Of a DNA stretch of 9,504 nt, positions 1 through 7,378 are shown in pieces (the first letter of the stretch is position 1; each line of letters starts with the position of its first letter). The translations under genes were made by a program, and so were the position numbers. Where the stretch lies: positions 1 to 9,504 of the forward strand of contig CALSBM010000093.1 in NCBI GenBank assembly GCA_943373175.1, written 5' to 3'. The notes below the pieces were generated by a model. It was not told the DNA's origin and did not search any database. It was given only the letters and a program-made list of their open reading frames with translations. Origin of the DNA: JAIXUI01 sp943373175 (GTDB lineage Bacteria > Bacteroidota > Bacteroidia > UBA7662 > JAIXUI01).

Positions 1-1
1 G

Positions 2-829
2 GGAGAACAAGATGCCATAATCTCTGATTCGTTGAACCATGCTTCCATTATTGATGGGGTGCGTTTATGTAAAGCTGCCCGTTATCGTTATGCGAACAAT
101 GATATGGTTGAGCTTGAAGAAAAGCTGAAAGAAGCCAGAGCAGCCGGTCATCGTCATATTCTGATTGTAACTGATGGGGTATTTTCAATGGACGGTTACG
201 TGGCACAATTGGATAAAATCTGTGACCTCGCCGATTCTTACCAAGCTATGACGATGGTTGATGAATGCCATGCTGCCGGGTTCATTGGAGCAACCGGAAG
301 AGGCACGCCCGAACTCTGTGGAGTTCTGGGAAGAATCGACATTATTACCGGTACATTAGGCAAAGCATTAGGAGGAGCTATGGGTGGATATACCACTGGC
401 CGCCGTGAAGTAATTGATATGCTACGCCAGCGTTCAAGGCCCTACCTTTTCTCTAACTCATTGGCTCCTGCTATTGTTGGTGCTTCAATTGAAGTGTTTA
501 AAATACTGAGTGAATCAACCGAATTGCGCGATAAGTTAGAAAGCAATGTAAAGTATTTTAAAGCAGGAATTAAGGCTGCCGGATTTGAGATTAAAGATGG
601 TGATTCTGCTATTGTTCCCATTATGCTCTATGATGCTAAGTTATCGCAAGTAATGGCGGATGAACTTCTGAAAGAAGGCGTTTACGTAATCGGATTTTAT
701 TATCCGGTAGTTCCTAAAGGGCAGGCAAGAATTCGAGTGCAGCTTTCCGCGGCTCATACTACTGCCATGTTGGATAAAGCCATCGGAGCGTTTGAAAAAG
801 TTGGTCGCGAGCTTAAGGTTCTTGCCTAA
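2..829 (+). CDS. kbl: Glycine C-acetyltransferase (2-amino-3-ketobutyrate CoA ligase), 5'-truncated by window edge
   Basis: This is a PLP-dependent alpha-oxoamine synthase that condenses glycine with acetyl-CoA or cleaves 2-amino-3-ketobutyrate, the second step of threonine breakdown through threonine dehydrogenase. The frame is open to the first base of the window and codes for 275 residues; the family is about 398 residues long, so roughly the first 120 are outside. Visible hallmarks are SDSLNHASIIDG, the PLP-ring aspartate and histidine region MVDECHAAGF, the Schiff-base lysine in TGTLGKALGG (codon 362-364), QRSRPYLFSNSLAPAIVG and YPVVPKGQARIRVQLSAAH. These match Kbl better than the related BioF, HemA or serine palmitoyltransferase. 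A start at the TTG at 32 would be artificial because the coding frame continues upstream. No tdh gene follows. A weak TTCTT/AAGAA stem over the stop codon is not a convincing terminator. Confidence 0.96.
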   Translation, partial: GEQDAIISDSLNHASIIDGVRLCKAARYRYANNDMVELEEKLKEARAAGHRHILIVTDGVFSMDGYVAQLDKICDLADSYQAMTMVDECHAAGFIGATGRGTPELCGVLGRIDIITGTLGKALGGAMGGYTTGRREVIDMLRQRSRPYLFSNSLAPAIVGASIEVFKILSESTELRDKLESNVKYFKAGIKAAGFEIKDGDSAIVPIMLYDAKLSQVMADELLKEGVYVIGFYYPVVPKGQARIRVQLSAAHTTAMLDKAIGAFEKVGRELKVLA

Positions 830-1277
830 GAATTTGTTAAATGTTGAAGTTTAAATCTTAAATTGTTCAAACAGCTTTTCTTCATTTGGGCAGTTCTAAC
901 ACCAATTTTGAGCAGGTTTTTTAGCTTATCTAACCAGAATATAAACGACTAATAAGGGTGGTTTTTAGCGAATTTGATTGGTATAGAATGAAAAAACGAG
1001 CTTAAAACGGCAATTTTCCTGCTTAAACAGCCATTTGAGAATTAAAATGATTTCGATGAGTCAACGAAAATTTGATGAAGAGAAGAAGCTAACGCCTTGG
1101 AAAGCGAAAACGACACGTGTTTAAAAGTGATAATGATAGATTTAGATAATATGGGCATACATTCCTAATTTGTACTTTCGTCCGAACAAAGCGGCAGCAC
1201 CCATTACAGAGCTCTGTAGAACGTGTTTTAAACGCTTTAGTTGAAAATAAGTGACAACACATTTTAAAATTTAGTAT
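830..1277. other. Intergenic gap between kbl and the NYN gene
   Basis: I see no gene in these 448 bases. All frames are short, and an 88-codon frame on the - strand (1089-1355) overlaps the start of the NYN gene and resembles nothing I know. The gap is AT-rich and holds a promoter-like motif (1173-1180) and a 14-bp perfect palindrome TACAGAGCTCTGTA (1205-1218), about 60 bases before the NYN start. No strong terminator for kbl is visible. Confidence 0.6.
1173..1180 (+). promoter_or_regulatory. Possible Bacteroidota -7 promoter element upstream of the NYN gene
   Basis: TACTTTCG matches the Bacteroidota -7 consensus TAnnTTTG at all but one fixed position. It lies 97 bases before the ATG at 1278. 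No convincing -33 TTG-type element sits at the usual distance, so this is a weak call. It would drive the NYN-menC pair. Confidence 0.3.
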
Positions 1278-2342
1278 ATGTTGAAGTTGATGTTTTTTAT
1301 AGATGGAACCTGGCTTTATTCCAACCAACAACACCTCACCGAAGCTTTTGGACAAAACTTTGTCATCGATTATGGCAAGCTTCCTAGGGTGTTAGCCAAT
1401 GCCATAGAGCAAGAGACGGGTGTGGGTTGTGATGTCGTCAGAACCATGCTATTTGGTTCTAATGCTATTCATTACCAGATGGTGGATGAGCATTTGGTAG
1501 AACGCAGAAGAGACTTTTTTGAATTGCTCCGCGAGGAGTTTCATTTCGAAGTTGAAGTCTATCCTATTGATTACCGAGGTCGCCGATTAAAACGTAAAGA
1601 CCGTGATCAGTTCGATGATTTTGAACCAACAGAGAAGTGCGTGGACATCGCACTTGCTTCTCAAATGCTGTACTTCTCAGCTATCCCCAATGCTTTCGAT
1701 ATTGCAGTTATGGTTGCAGGTGATAAAGATTTTATCCCCGCTATTCAGGCAGTTCGTAAGCTTGGAAAACGCATTGTGATTGCATCGATTAAAAAGAGCT
1801 GTCCCTCAGAATTCCGTGACCGTAAGGATGCACAGAAACTACGTGATTTCGATTTAATCTGGTTAGATGATATTCTCGATCGCCTTGAGCTGAAAATTGA
1901 GATGCGCCGTCTTGAGTGCCGTTCTCCTTTCCATAAAGGCGATAGAATGGTCTATTCCGATTCGTTCATCCGCAAAGGACGTAAGTTTTATTGCCCATCG
2001 TGCATCGATGAATACAACAAGCTGAAGGAGCGGGATGTAAGTGAATTCGTAGCTGACGGAATGTTAGAGCATTTTGAAGGAATGCCTGAATCAGGACAAG
2101 TGCTCACTGGATTCATCAAACGGTTACATCGTGAGAAGTTTTACGGCTTTATTCAAACTACTGCCGGCGACTTCTTCTTCCACTTATCCGACCTTACTAC
2201 CATGGATTTCCAAGATCTTGAAGTGGGTATGAGAGTTAAGTTCGAAGTTATTATCGCTCCAGATCCCTCGTCTCTTGATAAACCCAACGGAAAAGCTACC
2301 CGGGTTGAACTTGAAACAGAGTTGGATTCCTATGAATCCTGA
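1278..2342 (+). CDS. NYN (PIN-like) domain putative RNase fused to a zinc-knuckle-like segment and a cold-shock-like RNA-binding domain
   Basis: The 354-residue protein has three parts. Residues 3-200 form a NYN/DUF88 (LabA-like, PIN-fold) domain, with acidic positions D9 in FFIDGTW, E119 and D123 in EKCVDIA, and D149 and D151 in VAGDKDF. These fit the metal-binding aspartates of PIN-like nucleases. Residues 214-242 carry C214, H219 and the pair C239-x2-C242, which could bind zinc. Residues 273-345 look like a cold-shock/S1-type OB fold: GFIKRLHREKFYGFI resembles RNP1 and DFFFHLS resembles RNP2. There is no signal peptide or membrane segment, so it should be cytosolic. The inferred role is RNA cleavage or processing with RNA tethering; the substrate is unknown. 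The ATG at 1278 is preceded by AT-rich sequence with no Shine-Dalgarno; an in-frame ATG at 1290 is also possible. The gene overlaps menC by 11 bp, which suggests translational coupling. Confidence 0.85.
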   Translation: MLKLMFFIDGTWLYSNQQHLTEAFGQNFVIDYGKLPRVLANAIEQETGVGCDVVRTMLFGSNAIHYQMVDEHLVERRRDFFELLREEFHFEVEVYPIDYRGRRLKRKDRDQFDDFEPTEKCVDIALASQMLYFSAIPNAFDIAVMVAGDKDFIPAIQAVRKLGKRIVIASIKKSCPSEFRDRKDAQKLRDFDLIWLDDILDRLELKIEMRRLECRSPFHKGDRMVYSDSFIRKGRKFYCPSCIDEYNKLKERDVSEFVADGMLEHFEGMPESGQVLTGFIKRLHREKFYGFIQTTAGDFFFHLSDLTTMDFQDLEVGMRVKFEVIIAPDPSSLDKPNGKATRVELETELDSYES

Positions 2343-3372
2343 TTTTCGGACTTCATTACCTCCGGGTTTATCCCTCCAAATTAATTCCCATAAGATGGCT
2401 TTTCGCCGTCCGGGTACCACTTCACGCGGTACGCTTCATGAGCGTACCGCGTTTTTTTTATTCCTTAGCCATCCTGACTTTCCCCACACAGGATTAGGTG
2501 AAGCTTCTCCTTTACCCGGATTAAGTCCTGATAATTGGGCCGAAAAGGGGGATTTGTCAGATGGAGTGAATGAAGCGCTTGCTGAAAAGGACTTTGAGCG
2601 TTTAGATTTCTTACTCCATCATCAACCTGCTTTGAAAATGGGGCTTGAAATGGCCATGCTTAACTTCCTCCAACAGAAAAAACATGTTTGGATTGATAGC
2701 CCATTTCTGTCTGGAAATGGAATTTTGATTAACGGATTGGTTTGGATGGGTGGGATACAAGACATGGAGACTCAGGCAGAAAGTCTATTGAACCAAGGGT
2801 TTCATGCGCTGAAATTCAAAGTTGGGGCACTTGATTTCGATGCTGAATGTGCTTTTCTTAACCGACTTCGACAGCGATATCCGGTAGAGGAGCTCGAAAT
2901 CCGCTTGGATGCCAATGGGGCTTTCCATCCCCGTGAGGCCATGGGAAAGCTGGATCGATTGGCAGAATTTGACATTCATTCTATTGAACAACCGGTGAAA
3001 GCCGATGACCATAAAGCACTCGCAGCCTTGTGCATGCTATCGCCCATTCCTATTGCTTTGGATGAATCACTGATTAACTGCATTGACCCAGAAGCACTTT
3101 TAGATCAAGTTAAGCCTGCCTATCTTATCCTTAAACCTACTTTACTTGGCGGGTTTACTTCTGCTGATAAGTGGATAGAACTTGCTAAAAAACGGAACAT
3201 GGGCTGGTGGGTTACTTCTGCTTTGGAGGCCAATCCCGGCTTGGCGGCAATAGCACAATGGGTTTCGTCGAAAGGCGTTGACGAAAGGCAAGGCCTCGGA
3301 ACAGGAAGTATGTTTCTTGAGAATCCGGAACCGCAGATGAACGTCAGGAACGAGCGGCTTTGGTGGAGTTGA
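2332..3372 (+). CDS. menC: o-Succinylbenzoate synthase (menaquinone biosynthesis), enolase superfamily
   Basis: This enzyme dehydrates SHCHC to o-succinylbenzoate in menaquinone biosynthesis, the respiratory quinone route of Bacteroidota. The 346-residue length is normal. The N-terminal capping domain shows the OSBS-like motif TTSRG (29-33) and GEASPLPGL (56-64). The barrel keeps the expected active site: the K161-F-K163 pair, metal ligands D193 (RLDANGAF), E219 (SIEQPV) and D244 (ALDESL), and K268 (LILKPTLLGGF). I chose the ATG at 2332 because the next ~20 residues are needed to fill the first strand of the capping domain; a frame opening at 2275 only adds residues read from inside the NYN gene. 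The start lies in the last 11 bases of the NYN gene, so coupling is likely. No other men genes are in the window. A related dipeptide epimerase or N-acylamino acid racemase is the main alternative. A terminator-like hairpin lies within codons 31-43. Confidence 0.82.
   Translation: MNPDFRTSLPPGLSLQINSHKMAFRRPGTTSRGTLHERTAFFLFLSHPDFPHTGLGEASPLPGLSPDNWAEKGDLSDGVNEALAEKDFERLDFLLHHQPALKMGLEMAMLNFLQQKKHVWIDSPFLSGNGILINGLVWMGGIQDMETQAESLLNQGFHALKFKVGALDFDAECAFLNRLRQRYPVEELEIRLDANGAFHPREAMGKLDRLAEFDIHSIEQPVKADDHKALAALCMLSPIPIALDESLINCIDPEALLDQVKPAYLILKPTLLGGFTSADKWIELAKKRNMGWWVTSALEANPGLAAIAQWVSSKGVDERQGLGTGSMFLENPEPQMNVRNERLWWS
2424..2459 (+). terminator. Terminator-like hairpin inside the menC coding region
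   Basis: ACGCGGTACGCT (2424-2435) and AGCGTACCGCGT (2441-2452) are perfectly complementary over 12 bp with a 5-base loop TCATG. The run of eight T residues at 2452-2459 follows directly, sharing its first T with the stem. This is the full signature of a Rho-independent terminator reading in the + direction. It lies 82 bases after the NYN stop but inside menC, where it encodes the conserved SRG segment. It could end a share of NYN transcripts, or act as an attenuator that ribosomes translating menC would keep open. The structure is seen; the function is inferred. Confidence 0.6.
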
Positions 3373-3374
3373 GC

Positions 3375-3416
3375 AAAAAAAAAGAGGAGTGCAGCAATTG
3401 CACTCCTCTTCCTTTA
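3375..3416. terminator. Bidirectional terminator between convergent menC and the TonB receptor gene
   Basis: AAGAGGAGTGCA (3382-3393) pairs perfectly with TGCACTCCTCTT (3399-3410) across a GCAAT loop, giving a 12-bp stem. Nine A residues at 3375-3383 become a nine-U tract for transcripts on the - strand, so termination of the receptor gene should be efficient. On the + strand the tail is only CCTTTAAG, so termination of menC is weaker. The position between two convergent stop codons supports the call. Confidence 0.9.
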
Positions 3417-3429
3417 AGTTAAAATTGAA

Positions 3430-5868
3430 TCATTTAATCCTGTTTTTCTCACTTTCTAGACCGGTTTTACGGTCTCTGCTACTTTTAACCTGACTGTTCC
3501 CGAAGTTCCAGGAAAAGAACACACGAAGTGTGCGGCTTTCCCAGTTGCCATAGCCCACTATCCGAGTTCCTGCATAATCGCTGGTAGAACGCCAAGGTGC
3601 TGTGAAGAAAATATCGGTAACCGATAGTTTTAAACTCGCCTGTTTATTCCAGAATTGCTTCATCAGCCCTAAATCAAGCGCACCCTGAGGCTTGGTTTTG
3701 AAGGTGCCTCCCCAAACATTAGGGCCATTAAACCAACCGCTTAGTTCTGCAGTGTAGTTTTTTCCCAGATTAAAGGTTTGCTGCATATAAACACCAAATG
3801 TTTCGAATTTCAGGTTAATTGCGCCCGATTGAAAACTTCCGTCAAAGCGTTGCAGGTTTCCCCATAAGTTGATGTAACCATTCCACCAAGAATTAATGGG
3901 AATAGGTGTACCAATTGATAATCCCCAAATCTGTTGAGTCGCTAAGTTGCGCTGTTGAATGTAAGTAGCATTCCGTAAAGTGTCGGTGATTACGGTGCTG
4001 AAGTCGTTGACATAAGCATAACTAATTCCGGTATTCATCATGCCCATAAACGTATGGGTGAGTTCCAAATTCTGGGTGTATTGGGGTCGCAAAAAAGCAT
4101 TGCCTTTTTGATAGGTTAACTCATCTAACTTGTTTTCAAATGGGTTGAGGTCTTGATAAGTTGGCCGGTCAATACGTCGGCTATAAGTAAGGTTGAAACT
4201 ATGTTTTGGATTGTGGTTATAGGTTAAAGCCCCCGAAGGAAAGAGGTCGGTGTAGTTGCGTTCAACGCGGTTGTCGGCTTGTACTTGTCCATCTGACCTG
4301 ATCAAATCGCCTAAGCTGTAAGTGTGTTCCATACGCAAACCTGCCTGAAAACTCCATTTACTTCCCAGTGGCCGGTTGTAGTTGGCATACAAAGCACTCA
4401 CATGTTCGGTGTAATTAAACCGATTGCTTTTATCGGCAACCAGAAAATCCTGACCATTAAGTACCTGATAAAACTCGAATACGTTACGGGTTTGTACATA
4501 AGCAGTTTTAGCTCCCAAGCCCAGTTTCCCTTTCCATAATGGTTGTTCATAATCTAATTTGGCGGTATAGATATCGATATCAGTGGGCATATTGTTTCGG
4601 TTAATCACCTGATAAAGCGATTGCCCGGAAGGGTTTCTGTAATCGTTGGGTTGATAACTTCTCCCTGTACCCCTAAAATAGCCCCAGTCTATGTCTGCAT
4701 TGAGTTCGCGACCGCTTGTATCGGCGTATCTATAGTTCAAATTGGCATTTAAGTTATCTCTCGTGCCAGGTTGCACGTTGCTTGCAATAAGAGTCCGTTG
4801 AAAGTCGGCGGTGGGAGCATAAGAAATTTTGGTACTACTAACACTACTCCAGTTCGAATTTTGAACCATTCCATTGACCATTACGCCAATGGTGTGTTTA
4901 GAATTTAGGAAGAAATCGGTGCCTACTTTGAAATTCAAATCTCTTCCTTTCCATTGGCTTAATCCAAGCAAATCATAGATAGTGTCCCTTTGGATTCGGT
5001 TAAAGTTTTGAGTATTGGCATAAATGCCGTCGTTGTAGCTAATATTTCCAAACAGGTTTTTCTTTTGATCTCGATAATTCAGGTTTAAGCTCGCATTTCC
5101 TTTAGGTGTGATGCCTTGGGTGAATCCTGCACTTAAGCTGCCATTGGTACCGATTTTCCGATTTTTCTTCAACTTGATATTTAAAATACCCGCATTTCCG
5201 GAAGCGTCATACTTGGCAGAAGGGTTCGAAATCATTTCAATCGACTCGATATCGCTGGCATTTAATCCCCTTAGATAGGCTGTGAGGGCAGCACCATCCA
5301 GTTGACTCATTTTCCCATCGATATAAATACGAACCCCGGATTTCCCTTTCATGCTGATGTTGTCGTTGTTGTCGATGCTGATGCCCGGACTTTTCTGCAA
5401 TAATTCGTAAGCCGAGGAACCGGTAGCGTTGATGCTGTTTTCAACATTCAAGATCATTTTATCAGCTTTTACCTCTACAAGTGGACGGTTAAAGCTGACT
5501 GTTACATCCTTGAGCTTTTGCCCTTGGACTTCCATCCGAAATTCAGGCAAAAGCGTGGTAGGAGTAACTACTTCAAATGGGATACTTTGGACATTTTTAA
5601 AGCCTAAAAGTGAAGCGGAATAGAAGTATTTCCCGGGTGAAATGGCAAGGAACTCAAACTGTCCATTGGCTTCACTCACACTCACCTTTACCAAGCTGCT
5701 GTCGGAAGCTTTTTGCAACCTGAGTACCACAGCCTGCAAGGGTAGGTTCTTGTCATCGAGCACTCGCCCACTCACTTGAGCTTTCACAACTGGCGATTGC
5801 GCAAAAGTTAGGACGTGTAAGAAGCTAAAGGCGATTAACCAACAAAAAAGCAAAAAGTAATGTCTCAT
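3430..5868 (-). CDS. TonB-dependent receptor-like outer membrane beta-barrel protein (CarboxypepD_reg + plug + barrel)
   Basis: This 812-residue protein is an outer membrane transporter-type barrel. Residues 1-24 are a signal peptide (MRHYFLLFCW start, hydrophobic core, likely cleavage after TFAQ). Residues 31-115 form a carboxypeptidase-D-regulatory-like domain (VSGRVLDDKNLPL, then SEANGQFEF and SPGKYFYSA). Residues 118-235 form a plug domain (IYIDGKMSQLDG, NPSAKYDASGNAGILNIKLK). The rest is an aromatic-rich beta-barrel of the OMP_b-brl_3 type, ending in TLRVFFSWNFGN plus a charged tail. I placed the start at the ATG at 5868 because the signal peptide begins there; a TTG at 5895 would only add nine residues before it. 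The substrate cannot be read from the sequence, and no SusD-like partner lies beside it. The gene ends at the bidirectional terminator it shares with menC. Confidence 0.9.
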   Translation of the reverse strand: MRHYFLLFCWLIAFSFLHVLTFAQSPVVKAQVSGRVLDDKNLPLQAVVLRLQKASDSSLVKVSVSEANGQFEFLAISPGKYFYSASLLGFKNVQSIPFEVVTPTTLLPEFRMEVQGQKLKDVTVSFNRPLVEVKADKMILNVENSINATGSSAYELLQKSPGISIDNNDNISMKGKSGVRIYIDGKMSQLDGAALTAYLRGLNASDIESIEMISNPSAKYDASGNAGILNIKLKKNRKIGTNGSLSAGFTQGITPKGNASLNLNYRDQKKNLFGNISYNDGIYANTQNFNRIQRDTIYDLLGLSQWKGRDLNFKVGTDFFLNSKHTIGVMVNGMVQNSNWSSVSSTKISYAPTADFQRTLIASNVQPGTRDNLNANLNYRYADTSGRELNADIDWGYFRGTGRSYQPNDYRNPSGQSLYQVINRNNMPTDIDIYTAKLDYEQPLWKGKLGLGAKTAYVQTRNVFEFYQVLNGQDFLVADKSNRFNYTEHVSALYANYNRPLGSKWSFQAGLRMEHTYSLGDLIRSDGQVQADNRVERNYTDLFPSGALTYNHNPKHSFNLTYSRRIDRPTYQDLNPFENKLDELTYQKGNAFLRPQYTQNLELTHTFMGMMNTGISYAYVNDFSTVITDTLRNATYIQQRNLATQQIWGLSIGTPIPINSWWNGYINLWGNLQRFDGSFQSGAINLKFETFGVYMQQTFNLGKNYTAELSGWFNGPNVWGGTFKTKPQGALDLGLMKQFWNKQASLKLSVTDIFFTAPWRSTSDYAGTRIVGYGNWESRTLRVFFSWNFGNSQVKSSRDRKTGLESEKNRIK

Positions 5869-5961
5869 AGGGTAAAAACTTGTACCAAAGTTCAAGTAAA
5901 CCCTTGCGCAATAGGGTGAAGGATATGTTAATATATGTAACCTTATGTAAAAATTAATATT

Positions 5962-6138
5962 TCAGTTAGAGGAGGGTATAGAATTCATGAATGATTTATT
6001 GGCTAAAGCTAAAACTAATCCATCAGCATAGGTATTTACAATATCTGTCAAAACTTTTGCATTCGGTTCCTTACCCAATTTGCAGTTGACAAATGGATTT
6101 TCTTGATGTATTTTTATTTCTTGATGTTTAATTTTCAT
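5962..6138 (-). pseudogene. N-terminal remnant of a KAP-family P-loop NTPase (probable)
   Basis: A 58-codon frame starts with ATG at 6138 and reads MKIKHQEIKIHQENPFVNCK, then LGKEPNAKVLTDIVNTYADG and LVLALANK before ending in unrelated residues and TGA. From memory this resembles the start of Bacteroidota KAP P-loop proteins (NPFxNxKLGR, then DGFVLAINNKWGTGKTTF). The resemblance stops exactly where the Walker A motif should come, so the protein is cut after about 48 residues and cannot bind ATP. Its ATG overlaps the stop of the upstream hsdS scrap in an ATGA, as in a coupled operon. The family call rests on recall and should be tested by a profile search; the truncation depends on that call. 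Confidence 0.5.
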
Positions 6139-6320
6139 ATTGCTAATTCTTTTTTAGTTTTTGGTTCGACAGGCCCACCACCACGCAACTCCACCACAAA
6201 TGCCTTTTGCAAGATTGATTTTTTCTGTTCTTCCTAATCTTTAATTTTCTTTTGATACACCGCTTCTAATTTTTGCGTCTCGGCTCGCAGGGCGTCTAAT
6301 TGGCGGACAATGGTTTGTTG
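6135..6320 (-). pseudogene. hsdS: C-terminal remnant of a type I restriction specificity subunit (HsdS), with an internal amber codon
   Basis: On the - strand the frame reads QQTIVRQLDALRAETQKLEA, then VYQKKIKD, a TAG stop (6234-6236), and EEQKKSILQKAFVVELRG, ending in KKELAI and TGA. This is the C-terminal coiled-coil conserved region of HsdS, where family members have a form like KKIxDLEELKKSILQKAF. The stop replaces the leucine of DLEE, which a single TTG-to-TAG change would explain. The DNA-recognition domains are missing entirely. The fragment has no start codon of its own. Upstream it is joined to an hsdR stub in another frame, and downstream it overlaps the KAP-like remnant by ATGA. 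Confidence 0.8.
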
Positions 6321-6412
6321 TTATAGTGAACTTTAGAGCCTTCCACAACGCCCCAACCACAAGCCTTTAGCTTACGGTCTATGATTTCGGCTCGGGTTTC
6401 GGATTCGTTCAT
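6296..6412 (-). pseudogene. hsdR: N-terminal stub of a type I restriction endonuclease subunit (HsdR)
   Basis: The ATG at 6412 opens a 38-residue frame reading MNESETRAEIIDRKLKACGW, GVVEGSKVHY and a short out-of-frame tail to TAG. Start motifs of the form MNExETRAExIDxxLKxxGWGVVEGS are typical of HsdR and related restriction helicases. The match stops near residue 31, around 6320-6328, where the hsdS reading frame begins. The nuclease and helicase domains are absent. The start codon lies inside the left copy of the 12-bp direct repeat that brackets the 143-bp array. Confidence 0.7.
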
Positions 6413-6415
6413 AGT
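6404..6415. repeat. Left copy of 12-bp direct repeat flanking the 143-bp array
   Basis: TTCGTTCATAGT occurs here and again at 7379-7390 in the same orientation. This copy contains the start codon of the hsdR stub (ACTATGAACGAA on the - strand). Its position just outside the array suggests a target-site duplication or recombination junction. Confidence 0.75.
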
Positions 6416-6430
6416 TTCTCTTTTGTCTTA

Positions 6431-7377
6431 ATCACGGATTGCCACTGATTGCTCAGATGCCACGGATTCTTCTTCCGTGAAATCCTTAAATCCGTTTAAT
6501 CCGTGATTCCGACCTTCCATTAGCTTCATTTTAATTCAAGATTATATTTAAGATTTCCGCACTTATTGTCTTAATCACGGATTGCCACTGATTGCTCAGA
6601 TGCCACGGATTCTTCTTCCGTGAAATCCTTAAATCCGTTTAATCCGTGATTCCGACCTTCCATTAGCTTCATTTTCATTCCAAATTATGTTTAGAATTTC
6701 CGCACTTATTGTCTTAATCACGGATTTTCTCAGATTGCTTAGATGCCACGGATACTTCTTCTGAGAAATCCTTTAATCCGATTAATCCGTGATTCCGACC
6801 TTCCTTATGCTTCTTATCAATTCCAAATTATATTTAAGATTTCCGCACTTATTGTCTGAATCACGGATTTTCTCGGATTGCTCAGATGCCACGGATACTT
6901 CTTCTGAGAAATCCTTTAATCCGTCTAATCCGTGATTCCGACCTTCCATTAGCTTCATTTTAACTCCAAATTATGTTTAGAATTTCTGCTCTTATTGTCT
7001 GAACCACGGATTTTCTCGGATTGCTCAGATGACACGGATACTTCATCTGTGAAATCCTTTAATCCGTCTAATCCGTGATTCCGACCTTCCATTAGCTTCA
7101 TTTTAATCCCAAGTTATGTTTAGAATTTCTGCACTTATTGTCTTAATCACGGATTGCCACTGATTACTCAGATGCCACGGATTTTTCTTCCGTGAAATCC
7201 TTTAATCCGTTTAATCCGTGATTCTGACCTTCCACTAGCTTCATATTAATCCCAAATTATGTTTAGAATTTCTGCATTTGTTGTCTGAATCACGGATTTT
7301 CCCGGATTGCTCAGATGCCACGGATACTTCATCTGTGAAATCCATTAATCCGTTTAATCCGTGATTCCGACACTTAT
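6431..7377. repeat. Tandem array of seven palindrome-bearing repeats, period exactly 143 bp
   Basis: Units begin (ATCACGGATT, or ACCACGGATT in unit 5) at 6431, 6574, 6717, 6860, 7003, 7146 and 7289, so every step is 143 bp with no net length change. Each unit has a 77-bp segment running from ATCACGGATT to AATCCGTGAT, which are perfect 10-bp inverted ends apart from unit 5's A-C-C variant. It also has a 66-bp spacer containing GACCTTCCATTAGCTTCAT-like sequence and ending in ATTGTCTTA or ATTGTCTGA. The seventh spacer is cut short by about 50 bp (TCCGA joined to CACTTATT). Since 143 is not a multiple of three, the array is not a tandem protein repeat. Units 1, 2 and 6 share one central variant and units 3, 4, 5 and 7 another. 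It is not CRISPR because the spacers are conserved. Confidence 0.95.
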
Positions 7378-7378
7378 T

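Noticed and set aside
1205..1218. 14-bp perfect palindrome TACAGAGCTCTGTA as an operator
   Set aside because: About 0.6 palindromes of this length are expected by chance in a window of this size, and nothing else points to a binding site.
1089..1355. 88-codon frame on the - strand
   Set aside because: It overlaps the NYN gene start antisense, has no recognisable motif, and looks like a shadow frame.
5886..5893. GAACTTTG on the - strand as the -7 promoter of the TonB receptor gene
   Set aside because: The first fixed base of TAnnTTTG is wrong, the leader would be very short, and the TTG upstream is too close.
6431..7377. CRISPR array
   Set aside because: The spacers are homologous to each other and the 77-bp palindromes are far longer than CRISPR repeats; no cas genes are present.
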